Source: Aquimonas sp046318115
Lineage (GTDB): Bacteria; Pseudomonadota; Gammaproteobacteria; Xanthomonadales; Xanthomonadaceae
NCBI GenBank assembly: GCA_046318115.1
Contig: JBKCVA010000031.1
Coordinates: 51,143 to 115,142, forward strand
Reading direction: 5' to 3'
DNA: 64,000 nucleotides
Part shown: positions 23,537 to 33,835 of the stretch, in pieces
Layout: each line of letters opens with the position of its first letter
Numbering within the stretch: the first letter of the stretch is position 1
Notes under the pieces: model-generated
Told to the model about the DNA's origin: nothing
Databases searched by the model: none
The model's input: the letters and a program-made list of their open reading frames with translations, nothing else
Program-made: the position numbers and the translations under genes

Positions 23537-24691
23537 TCAGCCATCCCCGCTCAAGCCGGTCTCCGGGTCGGCAAACTGCCGCTGGATCGCGAACAGCTGC
23601 TGCGGTTGCTCCAGCAGAACGTCCACGCATTCCGGGTCGAGCCGGCCCAGCGCAGCGAGTTCGCGCAGATGGGCCACGCACTCATCGAATGGCCAGGCCT
23701 GCTTGTAGGGGCGTGCCGTGCTCAGTGCGTCAAACACATCGGCGACAGCAATGATCCGGCCCTCCAGAGGGATCTGGTCGGCGTGAAGCCCCAAGGGATA
23801 GCCGCTACCGTCGCCGCGCTCGTGGTGAGTGCCGACCACGTTGCGCATGATCCGAGCCGCCATCGAGTCATCAAGCCCCATGTCGACGACCATCTCGTCG
23901 ATCATGCGCAGGCCAAGATGGACGTGGCCCTGCATGATCCGGAACTCCTCGCTGTCGAGGCGGCCGGGCTTGAGCAGAATCCGGTCGGGAATGCCGACCT
24001 TGCCGATGTCGTGCAATGGCGCGAACAGGTGCACGTACTCGATGAACTCGTCGCTCAAGGGGCTGCCGCGCGCGGCCAGACCGCGCGCGATCAGGCGGGC
24101 GTATTTCGCCATCCGCTCCAGGTGCGCGCCGGTCTCGACGTCGCGGATCGAGGCGATCCGGCTCGCGATCTGCACCGTGCCGATCAGCCCGCGCGAGGAG
24201 GCGAGCTGCGAGAGATACAGCTGCGAAGCCAGCTGGGCGAAGCTCTCCACGAAGCCGAGGGTCGAGGCGCCGAACGCGTCGCTTCGCTTCGAATCCATGA
24301 ACACGAAGCCCGCGAGCTGCTGGCCGAAGTAGACAGGAAGCGTGAAGCTGCTCTGGAAACCCTGTTCGCGCAGCCAGCGCGAGTGGGCGCTGTCGCCAAC
24401 CAGCGCGCTTGGAATGTCGTGGATCACCCGGGACGCGTGTGCCTCCGCGAGCTGCTGAAGCGAGGGCACCTCCGCGAGTCGGGCCTCGTAGGCGCGCAGC
24501 GGCGTGGCACCGCGATTGCTGCTGGCAAACGTCTTCAGCAGGTCGCTGCTGGGGTCGTAGATCGCAATGGCGATGCGATCGATGTTTTCGAGACGTGCGA
24601 GCAGGATCTCGTGCAGCACCGCCAGGCGTGATTCGACCGTCGAGACCGCCATGCTTCGGGTGAGACTCAGGATTTCCTGATTGCCATGCAT
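23537..24691 (-). CDS. GAF-domain HD-GYP phosphodiesterase
   Basis: A 384-aa cytoplasmic signalling protein. Residues about 20-165 form a GAF-like sensor domain. The HD-GYP domain follows (about 180-345): LERMAKYARLIA, HDIGKVGIPDRILLKPG (HD), HVHLGLRMI, THHERGDGSGYPLGL (the GYP motif) and AVADVFDALSTARPYK. Such enzymes hydrolyse cyclic di-GMP. The start at 24691 (MHGNQEILSL) is preferred over a frame reaching into the repeat-rich leader. It is divergent from tyrS. Confidence 0.88.
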   Translation of the reverse strand: MHGNQEILSLTRSMAVSTVESRLAVLHEILLARLENIDRIAIAIYDPSSDLLKTFASSNRGATPLRAYEARLAEVPSLQQLAEAHASRVIHDIPSALVGDSAHSRWLREQGFQSSFTLPVYFGQQLAGFVFMDSKRSDAFGASTLGFVESFAQLASQLYLSQLASSRGLIGTVQIASRIASIRDVETGAHLERMAKYARLIARGLAARGSPLSDEFIEYVHLFAPLHDIGKVGIPDRILLKPGRLDSEEFRIMQGHVHLGLRMIDEMVVDMGLDDSMAARIMRNVVGTHHERGDGSGYPLGLHADQIPLEGRIIAVADVFDALSTARPYKQAWPFDECVAHLRELAALGRLDPECVDVLLEQPQQLFAIQRQFADPETGLSGDG

Positions 24692-24963
24692 CCGGTCCGG
24701 CCTCCCGGTGGTTCCGGCCGGCTGCGTTGCAAGATTCTTGCCGTTCGCCCGTTCGCCCGTTCGCCCCATGCCGCGAAGTCGCGAAGTCGCGAAGTCGCCG
24801 CGGCAGCGGCCGCGGAGGCGACCGTGGCAGTCGGGACAGGGCCTCTCGGCATGCCCCTCGTCCCGAGGCTTGAGAAAGCCGACGCGCTCGCGCACCCTGT
24901 CCGGCCTTTCTGACCGGCCCGCCGCCTGCGGCCGCCCCACTTCATCAAGACCACGCGCTCCCC
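24692..24963. other. Divergent intergenic region with short direct repeats
   Basis: 272 bases between the HD-GYP gene and tyrS. It contains three direct copies of an 8-mer (CGTTCGCC near 24743-24766) and about three of CGCGAAGT (near 24772-24800). Promoters for both genes should be here, but none is clear. Confidence 0.5.
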
Positions 24964-26241
24964 ATGGACCTGATCGACGACCTCACCTGGCGCGGCCTCT
25001 TGGCCGACTGCACCGACATCGATGCGCTGCGCAAGCGCCTGGCCGAGGGGCCGATCACCCTGTATTGCGGCTTCGACCCGACCGGCGACTCGCTGCACGT
25101 CGGCCACCTGATGGGCCAGCTGACCCTGCGCCGCTTCCAGCGCGCCGGCCATAGGCCGATCGCGCTCGCCGGCGGCGCCACCGGCATGATCGGCGACCCC
25201 TCGGGCAAGTCGGCGGAACGCAATCTGCTGACCCGTGAGCAGCTCTCCCACAACATCGCCTGCATCAAGGCCCAGCTGGCCCGCCTGCTCGACTTCGGCA
25301 GCGGCGCCAACCCGGCCGTGCTGGTCGACAACGCCGACTGGACCGCGCCGCTGTCCTTCCTCGACTTTCTGCGCGACGTCGGCAAGCACTTCCCGCTGAG
25401 CGCCATGCTGGCCAAGGACTCGGTGAAGTCGCGCATGGCCGGCGAGAACGGCATCAGCTACACCGAATTCAGCTACCAGCTGCTGCAGGCCTATGACTTC
25501 TACCACCTGCGTAGGGCGCTCGACTGCGAGCTGCAGATCGGCGGTTCGGACCAGTGGGGCAACATCACCGCCGGCACCGAGTTCGTTCGCCGCAAGCTGG
25601 GTGTGCCGGTCTACGGCTGGACCTTCCCGCTGATCACCAAGGCCGACGGCTCGAAGTTCGGCAAGACCGAATCCGGCGCGGTCTGGCTCGACCCCGCGCG
25701 CACCAGCCCCTACCGGTTCTACCAGTTCTTCGTGAATACCGAAGACGCCAAGGTCAGCGAATACCTGCGCAAGTTCACCTTCCTTGATCGCGCGGCGATC
25801 GAAGCGCTGGAAGCCGCGCACGTCGCCAACCCTGGCGCCCGTGAGGCGCACAAGGCCCTGGCGCGCGAGGTGACCACGCTCGTCCACGGCGCCGAAGCCA
25901 CGGACGCGGCGATCGCCGCCAGCCAGATCCTGTTCGGCGCCGAGATCGGCGACACGCCAGAAGCCGTGTTCGAGGACGTGATCGCCGAGATTCCTAACGC
26001 CCAGCTCGAACGTGCCCAGCTCGACGCTGAGGGCGCCGCGCTGATCGACCTGCTGGTGCTGAGCGGGCTCTGCCCGTCCAAGGGCCAGGCCAAGCGTGAC
26101 CTCGAAGGTGGCGGCATCTACCTGAACAACCGGCGCAGCACCGGCATCGAGCAGCGCGCCACCGTCGTTGATCTTCTGTTCGGTCGCTACCTGTTGCTGC
26201 GCAAGGGCAAAAAGAGCTACGCCGCACTGCGCTTCTGCTGA
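24964..26241 (+). CDS. tyrS: Tyrosine--tRNA ligase
   Basis: A 425-aa class I aminoacyl-tRNA synthetase. It has the HIGH-like motif DSLHVGHLMG, the TyrRS motif GGATGMIGDPSGKSAERN, the tyrosine-binding YQLLQAYDF and QIGGSDQWGN, and a KMSKS-like KFGKTESG. A C-terminal S4 RNA-binding domain starts near residue 360 (SGLCPSKGQAKRDLEGGGIY). Length is normal for the bacterial TyrS type. Confidence 0.97.
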   Translation: MDLIDDLTWRGLLADCTDIDALRKRLAEGPITLYCGFDPTGDSLHVGHLMGQLTLRRFQRAGHRPIALAGGATGMIGDPSGKSAERNLLTREQLSHNIACIKAQLARLLDFGSGANPAVLVDNADWTAPLSFLDFLRDVGKHFPLSAMLAKDSVKSRMAGENGISYTEFSYQLLQAYDFYHLRRALDCELQIGGSDQWGNITAGTEFVRRKLGVPVYGWTFPLITKADGSKFGKTESGAVWLDPARTSPYRFYQFFVNTEDAKVSEYLRKFTFLDRAAIEALEAAHVANPGAREAHKALAREVTTLVHGAEATDAAIAASQILFGAEIGDTPEAVFEDVIAEIPNAQLERAQLDAEGAALIDLLVLSGLCPSKGQAKRDLEGGGIYLNNRRSTGIEQRATVVDLLFGRYLLLRKGKKSYAALRFC

Positions 26242-26409
26242 GGGCCATCAGAGACGGTGTCGAAGCAGCGCACGCCTGGGGCCTCGACTCGCACCCCTGC
26301 GCGCGCTGAGCCTGGTCGCGTTCCGCGGCGCAAACCTTGCATGCCCTGAGGGGCAGGGTGAAGGGGCTCTATCCGTCTCGCAGTGGGACAGTACGCGTCG
26401 GGGGACTGC

Positions 26410-28599
26410 ATGCGCGGGCATCGGCTGTCCGAGCTCAAGCGACAGGTCTGCGAGTCCTTGGCCGGGGACGCGGATGACCACGAGCGCGAACTCATGCGCA
26501 TGCTCTGGGGCTTGGCGGCGCTCGCGGCCTTGGTTTTCGCCCTCTGGCGCCTGGCTCGAGGCGAGTGGTCCATGGCGGCCCTGGACTTCGCCATCGCGGT
26601 GGTGGTGCTGATCTTCCGAAGATGGGCGAGTCGCGCCCCGACCTTGGGGCCGGTGACGCTGGCTACCACGGTGTTCAGCGCGTTTCTGTCCGTTCTGGTG
26701 GCCCGGCTGGGTATCGAAAACGGAATCTACTGGAGCTACGCGCTGCTGCCCGCGGTCTTTCTGATCGTCCCACCGACCATCGGCTGGGTCGTTTGGGCGG
26801 CGGGAATGTTGCTATGCGTTTCGACCCTGCCGTCCACGGCGGCCGCACTGGTCTTCATCGGCTCGCACGGTCTCATCGCAGGGTACTGCTCGCTGTTCGC
26901 CGCCCAGATGAAGGGCCAGCGGGCGCGGCTGATGGAGCGCACCCGTGAAGCCGAGCGAGGCGCGCGCATCCAGGCGACGCTGTACGCGATCGCCGAGCTG
27001 TCGAACCGCGAGTTGACGCGCGAAGAGATGCTGCGCCGGCTGCATGCGGAGATCGCCGGGCTCATCTATGCCGAGAATCTGTACATCGCGCTGTACGATC
27101 CGCTTGCCGAGCGGGTCGAGTTCGTCTACTTCGCCGATGTCAACGATTGTCGCGCGGCGCTGGGCCTCGGGGCGCAGTGCCCGCTGGTCGATCTCGAGCA
27201 TGGCCTGAGCTGGCATGTGCTGACCTCCGGGCGCGCCCTGCGCGGCAGCCTGCGCGACATCGAACAGCAGCTCCGCGGGCAGGCGCCGCTCAAGGTGCGA
27301 GGCACCGCGCCCGTCGAGTGGCTGGGTGTACCGATGGTTTCCGAAGGCCAGGTGCGCGGACTGCTGGCTGTTCAGACCTATACGACCGGCGTCCACTTCA
27401 ATGCTGCCGATGAAGCCCTGTTGGGCTACGTCGGCAAGCATGTGCTGCAGGCACTGGAGCGCTCGCGCGTGCTGTCCCTGTTGGCCGGGCTCTACGATTC
27501 GATTCCCGGCCTCCTGCTGGTGCTCGACATCGAACTCCGGCTGGTCCGGGTCAATCGTGAAGCGCTGCAGCTCCTGGGTTATGACCGGGCCGACCTGCAC
27601 CGGCGCGGGATTGCTGCGGTGTTCCCCGAAGCGAAGGCGCGACTTGCCGCGTTCTTCGGTGCCTCGCAGTGCGCGTCCCTCCGTGAAGAGGTCGAGCTGC
27701 TGCGCATGGATGGGGAGTCGCTACCGGTGCTGCTCTCGGTCTCGGCAGAGCGCGATGAAGAGGGCCGTCTGCGCCATCTGCTACTGGTGGGCCAGGACCT
27801 GCGCGATCGCAAGCGTCTCGAAGTGGAGCTGCGTCACTCGCAGAAGCTCGAGTCCCTGGGGCAGATGGCAGCGGGCATCGCGCATGAGATCAATACGCCC
27901 ATGCAGTTCATCGGCGACAACCTCGGCTTCGTCGAGCAGGCCTCGCAGGATCTGGTTGCCCTCGCTGAGGGGCGCGGCGCCGACGGCCTCGACCTGGACT
28001 ACCTGCGGCGGCGCGTGCCCCGTGCGATTGGCCGCGCGCGGGAGGGCGTCGAGCGGGTCAGCAGGATCGTCTCGGCGATGCGCCAGTTCGCCCATCCCGG
28101 CGCCAGCCGCGAACCGGCGGATCTCAATGCCCTGGTGCAGAACGCAGTCACCGTCGCCACCCACAGCTTCAAATACACCGCCGATCTGGAGCTGGACCTG
28201 GGCGAATTGCCTGCGGTGCCAGTGGTGCGCGGTGATCTCGGTCAGGTGCTGCTCAACCTGATCGCCAATGCCGCGCATGCCATGGAGGAACAGTACGCCG
28301 CGGCCGGCGGACGCGGGCACCTCCGCATCGCCACCCGCCGCATTGAGGGGCGCGATCTCGCCGAGATCCGCGTGCAGGACGACGGCACTGGCATCCCGGA
28401 GGCGGTCAAGTCGCGTTTGTTCGAGCCGTTCTTCACCACCAAGCCCGTGGGCAAGGGGACCGGCCAGGGCTTGGCGTTGACCCGGGCGATCGTGGTCGAC
28501 CGGCACGGCGGCGAGCTGTGGGTCGAGGACGTCCAGCCGCATGGCACCTGCTTCGTGATCCGACTGCCTCTGTTCCCCGCCGAATCCGCAGGCGCCTGA
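26410..28599 (+). CDS. Membrane-bound GAF-PAS sensor histidine kinase
   Basis: A 729-aa hybrid sensor without receiver domain. About five N-terminal membrane helices (residues about 30-170) are followed by a GAF domain (about 190-350), a PAS domain (about 360-475, GLLLVLDIELRLVRVNREAL), a HisKA-like dimerisation helix with GIAHEINTPMQFI, and the HATPase domain (NLIANAAHAM, DDGTGIPEAV, FEPFFTTKP, GKGTGQGLAL). ATG 26410 has GGGGGA 5 bases upstream; a GTG at 26383 is the alternative. No response regulator is adjacent, so it is an orphan here. Confidence 0.85.
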   Translation: MRGHRLSELKRQVCESLAGDADDHERELMRMLWGLAALAALVFALWRLARGEWSMAALDFAIAVVVLIFRRWASRAPTLGPVTLATTVFSAFLSVLVARLGIENGIYWSYALLPAVFLIVPPTIGWVVWAAGMLLCVSTLPSTAAALVFIGSHGLIAGYCSLFAAQMKGQRARLMERTREAERGARIQATLYAIAELSNRELTREEMLRRLHAEIAGLIYAENLYIALYDPLAERVEFVYFADVNDCRAALGLGAQCPLVDLEHGLSWHVLTSGRALRGSLRDIEQQLRGQAPLKVRGTAPVEWLGVPMVSEGQVRGLLAVQTYTTGVHFNAADEALLGYVGKHVLQALERSRVLSLLAGLYDSIPGLLLVLDIELRLVRVNREALQLLGYDRADLHRRGIAAVFPEAKARLAAFFGASQCASLREEVELLRMDGESLPVLLSVSAERDEEGRLRHLLLVGQDLRDRKRLEVELRHSQKLESLGQMAAGIAHEINTPMQFIGDNLGFVEQASQDLVALAEGRGADGLDLDYLRRRVPRAIGRAREGVERVSRIVSAMRQFAHPGASREPADLNALVQNAVTVATHSFKYTADLELDLGELPAVPVVRGDLGQVLLNLIANAAHAMEEQYAAAGGRGHLRIATRRIEGRDLAEIRVQDDGTGIPEAVKSRLFEPFFTTKPVGKGTGQGLALTRAIVVDRHGGELWVEDVQPHGTCFVIRLPLFPAESAGA

Positions 28600-28687
28600 C
28601 TCCGGTCGCCGCGTTCGCATCGGCCATGCTGCCGCATTCCCTCCCGCAGCCAGGCCCATTGAGGCCTCAAGGCGAGGCTGAGGAACC

Positions 28688-28822
28688 CAGCGTTGCCGCG
28701 CACCATGGAGGGCGCTTCCGCGGATCGAGCACGCAAGTGCTGGATCCTGATTGAGCGAGTCCTGACGCGCGCCGGACTCGCGACCACCGGTCAAGGCCGG
28801 GAGGGACTGGATCGGTGTTGCC
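28688..28822 (+). repeat. Dispersed 135-bp structured repeat, family B copy 1
   Basis: Matches the reverse complement of 53064-53198 over 135 bases. It holds two hairpins, GAGTCC...GGACTC (28757-28779) and ACCGGTC...GATCGGT (28786-28816), that are also present in the other copy. Weaker similarity extends about 25 bases further upstream. It ends 35 bases before the kinase gene, so it may lie in its 5' leader. Confidence 0.8.
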
Positions 28823-28857
28823 GTAAGCTCAGCGCGGTGCAAGGAGGGGGCGTGCGT

Positions 28858-31425
28858 ATGTCCAAGGGGCCGGAGTCCCTGCTGGTTGATCTGGCGGAGC
28901 GCATCGCGGCAGGCGAACCCATCGATATCGAGTCGTTGCCGCCCGAACTGCGTCGGCATCCGGAGGTTGAGGGACTGCTGCGATTTGCGCGCGTCGCCGA
29001 AGCACTCGACCGTCATCAGTCAGAACCTTCGCCGCTGCACGATGCGGATGCCCCAGGCGCTTCCACGCCCGCGCAGATCGGGCCCTGGCGGGTGCTGCGC
29101 CTGCTCGGTCGCGGCGGTATGGGCGAGGTCTGGCTGGGCGAGCGCGTCGATGGCGCAGTCGATCAGCGCGTCGCGATCAAGCGCGTGCGCGTCGCCAGCG
29201 CGGCCTTCGTGCGGCGTCTGCTCGCTGAGCGCCGCATCCTGGCGCGGCTGTCGCATCCGAACATCGCCCGCTTCATCGATGCCGGCGTCGATGCCGAGGG
29301 CCAGCCCTGGTTGGCGCTGGAGCACGTCGAGGGCGTCGAGCTGTCGGCCTGGTGCGAGCAGCAGCGGCCGGATCTCGACACACGCCTGCGCCTGTTCCTG
29401 GCGATCTGCGCCGCCGTCGATCACGCCCACCGGCTGCTGGTGGTGCATCGCGATCTCAAGCCCGGCAACGTGCTGGTCGATGCGCAGGGGCAACCTCACC
29501 TGCTCGACTTTGGTGTGGCCAAGCTGCTCGATGAAGAGGCCGGCGAGACTACGCTGGCGGCGCTGACGCCGGCCTGGGCCGCGCCCGAGCAGCTGCGCGG
29601 CGAGCCGGTCTCAACCGCCACTGACGTCTATGCGTTGGGCCTCGTGCTGTGTCGTCTGCTGAGCGGCGGCCTGCCGACTTCGCGTGCGCGTGGCGACCTC
29701 GCCAGCCTGGTGGCGCAGCTCGGTGAAGAGGACACCCAGCGCCCCAGCCGGCTGGCACGAACGGCTACCGAGCTGCCCTACCCGCCCGAGCGTCTGCTCG
29801 GCGATCTCGACGCCATCGTCGCCAAGGCCCTGCGGCCAGAGCCGGAGGCGCGCTACGGCTCGGCGGCGGCGTTGGCCGAGGACATCGAGCGCCACCTCGA
29901 CTCGCGCCCGCTGCGCGCGGTGGCGCCGACCCGCTGGTACCGTTTTTCGCGCTTCGCCAAGCGCAACCGCGGCATGCTCAGTGTGGCGACCGCGGCCAGC
30001 CTTGCCGTGCTGCTCAGCCTAGGCATGGCGCTGTGGCAGGCCAAGCGCGCGCGCATCGAGGCCGAACGCGCGCAGGCGCAGACCCTGCAGGCGGACGCCC
30101 AGGCCGAGCGCGCGAAGAGTGCAGTGCAGTTCCTGCTCGGCGTGTTCGCGCCGGCCGACCCGTTTGCTCGCGATGCTGCTTCGGCGGTGGATCTCGACGA
30201 GGCCTTCCGGCAGGCGCTGGCACGCGTGGACACCGACTTCGCGCCCGAGTCGCTGATCGCGCTCGATCTCACCCGCGAGTTCGGCAACATCCTCGGCAAG
30301 CGCGGCGAGGTCGAGGAAGCCGCCCAGCGTCTGGATGACGGCATCGCGATCGCGCGCGAGCGTTATCCCGAGTCATCCGAGCTGGCCCTGCTGCTGCTCA
30401 CCCGCGGCGCTCTGCACAGCCAGCAGGGCGAGTACGCTCGGGCCCGCGCAGTGATCGAAGAGGGCGTGCGGCTGCTGCGCCCGCGGAAGGAGCGCTATCC
30501 CATCGAGCTGGGCGAGGGCCTGTTTTTGCTGGCCAATCTGGATCTCGTCGATGAACGCATGGACGAGGCCGAGCGGCATGCGCGCGAGGCCGATGCCCTC
30601 CACGCCGCGGCACTGCCCGCGGGCGATTTCCGCCACGCGGTGGCGCGCTTCAACCTCGGCATGCTGCTGCGACACCAGCGCCGCACTGCCGAAGCCCGTC
30701 CCGTGCTTGAAGACGCCGTGCGCCTGGCCGAGGCCGCGCGCGGGCCGGATGCCGCCGGCCTGGTCTATATGCTCGACGGGCTGCGCGGCGCTGCCCAGGC
30801 CTTGGGCGATCGCGAGGCCGAGCGGGCGGCGGCCGAGCGCATGTTGGCCGTCGCCGAGCTGCATTTCGAGGGCGACCATCCGCTGCGTGCCGATGCGCTG
30901 ACCGAGGCCGGCAATATCCGCCTGCGCAGCGCGGGCGACCCCGAAGGCGAGCGTATGCTGCGCGAGGCCGCGCGCATCTTCGCGGTGCACGGGCACCCCT
31001 ACGAGGCGCGTGCCTGGCGCCTGCTCGGCATGTCGCTGAACATGCACGGCGCATGGGCGCGCGCGCTGTCCGCGCTCGACGAGGGCGCGCGCGCCTGCGA
31101 GCGCATCGGCGCCGGCTACGCGGAATGCCTGAGCGCGGCGGCCGAGCGCGTCACCAGCCTCGCGCGGCTGGGGCGAGGCGATGAGGCGCTGGCCGCCAGC
31201 GCCGCGCTCGATGCGCTGATCGCCGCCGAAGGCACACATGGCCCGGACACCGGCCTGATGGCCGACGAGGCGCGCGCCGAAGCCTTCGCCGCCAACGGTC
31301 GTCGCGACGAGGCGCTGGCCCTGTTCGATGCCCTGATCGCAGCGTACTCGGAGCGCTACGGGGCGCAGCACCGCATCGTGCTCACCCTGCGTGAGCGGCG
31401 TGACGAGCTGGCGAACACACGCTGA
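28858..31425 (+). CDS. Serine/threonine protein kinase with membrane segment and TPR-like tail
   Basis: An 855-aa protein. The kinase domain (about 75-335) has LGRGGMGEVWLGE, VAIKRVRV, VVHRDLKPGNVLVD and LLDFGVAKLL; the APE-like motif is WAAPEQLRG. A membrane helix (LSVATAASLAVLLSLGMALW, near 375-395) precedes a long Ala/Glu/Arg-rich helical region to the C-terminus that looks like TPR repeats. Architecture matches the kinase at 1-2213, but no sigma factor gene is adjacent. AAGGAGG lies 10 bases before ATG 28858; GTG 28852 is the alternative. Confidence 0.9.
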   Translation: MSKGPESLLVDLAERIAAGEPIDIESLPPELRRHPEVEGLLRFARVAEALDRHQSEPSPLHDADAPGASTPAQIGPWRVLRLLGRGGMGEVWLGERVDGAVDQRVAIKRVRVASAAFVRRLLAERRILARLSHPNIARFIDAGVDAEGQPWLALEHVEGVELSAWCEQQRPDLDTRLRLFLAICAAVDHAHRLLVVHRDLKPGNVLVDAQGQPHLLDFGVAKLLDEEAGETTLAALTPAWAAPEQLRGEPVSTATDVYALGLVLCRLLSGGLPTSRARGDLASLVAQLGEEDTQRPSRLARTATELPYPPERLLGDLDAIVAKALRPEPEARYGSAAALAEDIERHLDSRPLRAVAPTRWYRFSRFAKRNRGMLSVATAASLAVLLSLGMALWQAKRARIEAERAQAQTLQADAQAERAKSAVQFLLGVFAPADPFARDAASAVDLDEAFRQALARVDTDFAPESLIALDLTREFGNILGKRGEVEEAAQRLDDGIAIARERYPESSELALLLLTRGALHSQQGEYARARAVIEEGVRLLRPRKERYPIELGEGLFLLANLDLVDERMDEAERHAREADALHAAALPAGDFRHAVARFNLGMLLRHQRRTAEARPVLEDAVRLAEAARGPDAAGLVYMLDGLRGAAQALGDREAERAAAERMLAVAELHFEGDHPLRADALTEAGNIRLRSAGDPEGERMLREAARIFAVHGHPYEARAWRLLGMSLNMHGAWARALSALDEGARACERIGAGYAECLSAAAERVTSLARLGRGDEALAASAALDALIAAEGTHGPDTGLMADEARAEAFAANGRRDEALALFDALIAAYSERYGAQHRIVLTLRERRDELANTR

Positions 31426-31745
31426 GGGCCCGCGGCAGCGTCACGTCCGCCGTGATCCGCGTACCCGGTTGGGGTGTCCCGTGTGGCAGGTTCGCGCCCG
31501 CAGTCGCCGGTGCGTGCGTTGCGGCCTCTCGTGCCGGCATGCAGCACGTCGGGCAGGTCTGGGCGGTACGATGGCGCGCGCTGCATCGATCTCAGGTGTA
31601 CCGCTCCGGCTCGCGTACAGCGTTCCCTGTCCGTTCGTTCGAAGTCTTGCCGCTGAGCGTTTTGATGCCGTCCCGCCGCTGCGACCGTTCCCGCGTTCGC
31701 GAAGTTGTACAGCCCTCTCCCAGTCCCCAGATTTCGCCTTCCGCC
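31426..31745. other. Intergenic region without a visible feature
   Basis: 320 bases between the kinase and the S9 peptidase, less biased in codon-like periodicity than its neighbours. I see no repeat, hairpin with U-run or small gene. An open frame continues upstream of the peptidase start but is not protein-like. Confidence 0.5.
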
Positions 31746-33710
31746 ATGCCTGATCGTTCCCTGTGTGCTCGATTCGCCTGTGTTGTGCTGATGCTGATCC
31801 TTGTGCCGCGGAGCGTGATTGCCGCCAGCGAGGAGGTGGACCCCTTCGTCAAGCGATCGCCCTTCGCCGCGCTTGCCCTAAGCCCGGATGGGGCGCACCT
31901 CGCGGCCGTCTACGACCTGGCCGACCGCGAGGCGCTGGTGATTGTCCGCCGGGAAGACATGCAGGCGGTGGCGCGTTTTGCGGGTGATGCCGGCAGCGCG
32001 GTGGCCGGCTTCCAGTGGCTGGACTCCGCGCGTGTCCTTCTGGAGCCGGCCGAGCGCTTCGGTGAACTCGACGCTCCGCGCCCGACGGGCGAACTCGTGC
32101 TGGTGGAGATCGAAGGCGCGCGCGTGCGCAGGGTGTTCCACCGCTTCGATCCGGACGACGAGCGCGTGCTGACGGTGGAGCCGCAAACCGCTGACGTCAT
32201 CGATCGCCTACCGGATCAGCCGGGTCAGATACTGATTGGCGTGCGCCGCTGGACCACGGCAAGTCCGCTCGTCGAGGTGCAGCGCTTGAGCCTGGACACC
32301 CGCCGCAGTCGGACCCTCACCCGGGCCCCCGTGCAGCATGCGCACATCGTGGCCGATCCCTCGGGCGAGCCGCGTCTCGCCCACGGCAACCTCGATTCGA
32401 TCGACTCGTTGCTGTACCACCGCCGTGCGGGCGATGACGGCTGGACGCTCATCAATGACGAGGCGGAAAGCGGCCGCTACGAGTTTCCGCTCGGCTTTGA
32501 TCCTGCGGGCGAAGTGGTCTACCTGCAGGCCTCGAGTGATCGGGGGCCGGATGTCGTCGTCGAGTGGAGTCCGCAAGACGGGACGCGAACGGTGCGCATC
32601 GGCGATCCCGACTACGACCCGGGTGAAGTGTTACGGGATGGGCGTGGAGCGGTGATTGGAGTTGCCTTCCTCGGTCCACGCCGTCGCGCTCACTTCTTCG
32701 ATGAGTCGCACCCGGACGCGAAACTGCAAGCCACGCTCGCACGCAGCTTCCCGCGGGATGACGTCTACCTGGCCCCCGCCGACGCGGATGCCCGGTGGCG
32801 GCTGTTCGAAGTCCGCAGCGAGCGCGACCCCGGCACTGTGTTCCTGTTCGATGTGGAATCCCGGCGGGCCCATTTCCTGCTCCGCAGGCTGCCTGCGATT
32901 GAACCGACGGAGATGAGCGCTGCTGAGACCCGGCGCTTTGTCACTCGCGATGGGCTTGAACTGGAGGCTTTTCTCACCCGCCGCGCGGGTGCCGATGCAC
33001 CTCCACTTCCGCTGGTGCTGGTGCCGCACGGCGGACCGTTTGGCGTTTTCGATCGACCGGACTTCGACCCGCTGGTGCAGTGGCTGGCGCACTCCGGCTA
33101 TGCCGTACTGCAGGTGAATTTCCGCGGATCGGGCAATCGGGGCAGGGCCCTGCGTTCGGCGGGTGCGCGCGGTTGGGGGCGGGCGATGCAGGACGACCTT
33201 GCCGACGCCGCGGCCTGGGCCGAAGCCGAGTCGATCGCTCGACCTGGCGAGGTCTGTCTCGTCGGCGCAAGCTACGGCGCGTACGCCGCGCTGATGGGCG
33301 TGGCCCGCGATCCCGAGATCTTTGCCTGTGCTGTCGGCGCCTTTGGTGTCTATGACCTGCCGCGTATGGCCCGCGAGGACCGGAGAGTCAGCACCAGCCT
33401 GGGCGCCTGGAGCGAGGATTGGATCGGCCCGATCTCGACCCTTGCGGAGGTGTCTCCGGTCAATCTTGCCGAGCGCATCCGCGCTCCCGTGCTGCTGATT
33501 GCCGGTGCTGAAGATCCCATCGCACCGATCGCACACAGTCGACGCATGCGTTCCGCCTTGAGGAAAGCGGGGGGTCAGGTCGAGGACTGGTTTGTCGAAG
33601 GTGCCGGGCACGGCCTGCACCGGGAAGAGCATCGTCGCGAGTTCCTGCTGAGAATCCGCGCGTTTCTCAACACCCATCTGCCTCTGGAGCCCCAGAGCGC
33701 TGAGGGATAA
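31746..33710 (+). CDS. Secreted S9-family (prolyl oligopeptidase-like) serine peptidase
   Basis: A 654-aa protein with a signal peptide (CARFACVVLMLILVPRSVIA). An N-terminal beta-propeller-like region (about 25-385) precedes an alpha/beta-hydrolase domain: VPHGGPFGVFD (oxyanion region), GASYGAYAALMG (nucleophile Ser), AGAEDPIAP (Asp) and GAGHGLHREEHR (His). The family cleaves short peptides in the periplasm or medium. The start at 31746 is chosen because the signal peptide follows directly; earlier in-frame codons encode Arg/Ser-rich sequence. Confidence 0.9.
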   Translation: MPDRSLCARFACVVLMLILVPRSVIAASEEVDPFVKRSPFAALALSPDGAHLAAVYDLADREALVIVRREDMQAVARFAGDAGSAVAGFQWLDSARVLLEPAERFGELDAPRPTGELVLVEIEGARVRRVFHRFDPDDERVLTVEPQTADVIDRLPDQPGQILIGVRRWTTASPLVEVQRLSLDTRRSRTLTRAPVQHAHIVADPSGEPRLAHGNLDSIDSLLYHRRAGDDGWTLINDEAESGRYEFPLGFDPAGEVVYLQASSDRGPDVVVEWSPQDGTRTVRIGDPDYDPGEVLRDGRGAVIGVAFLGPRRRAHFFDESHPDAKLQATLARSFPRDDVYLAPADADARWRLFEVRSERDPGTVFLFDVESRRAHFLLRRLPAIEPTEMSAAETRRFVTRDGLELEAFLTRRAGADAPPLPLVLVPHGGPFGVFDRPDFDPLVQWLAHSGYAVLQVNFRGSGNRGRALRSAGARGWGRAMQDDLADAAAWAEAESIARPGEVCLVGASYGAYAALMGVARDPEIFACAVGAFGVYDLPRMAREDRRVSTSLGAWSEDWIGPISTLAEVSPVNLAERIRAPVLLIAGAEDPIAPIAHSRRMRSALRKAGGQVEDWFVEGAGHGLHREEHRREFLLRIRAFLNTHLPLEPQSAEG

Positions 33711-33835
33711 GGGGTGACGAAGCGCCCGGGACCCCGCGACGGAAGACGCACCTACCCCACGTCCGTCCGCATGCTCATGGCAGAGCGCGGCGCATCCATG
33801 GGGGCGGAGTCCGATCACGAGCGCACATGGCGTGC

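Noticed and set aside
28693..28857. In-frame upstream extension of the Ser/Thr kinase
   Set aside because: It only translates the family B repeat; a similar peptide appears from the other copy at 53064-53198. The start with AAGGAGG at 28858 fits better.
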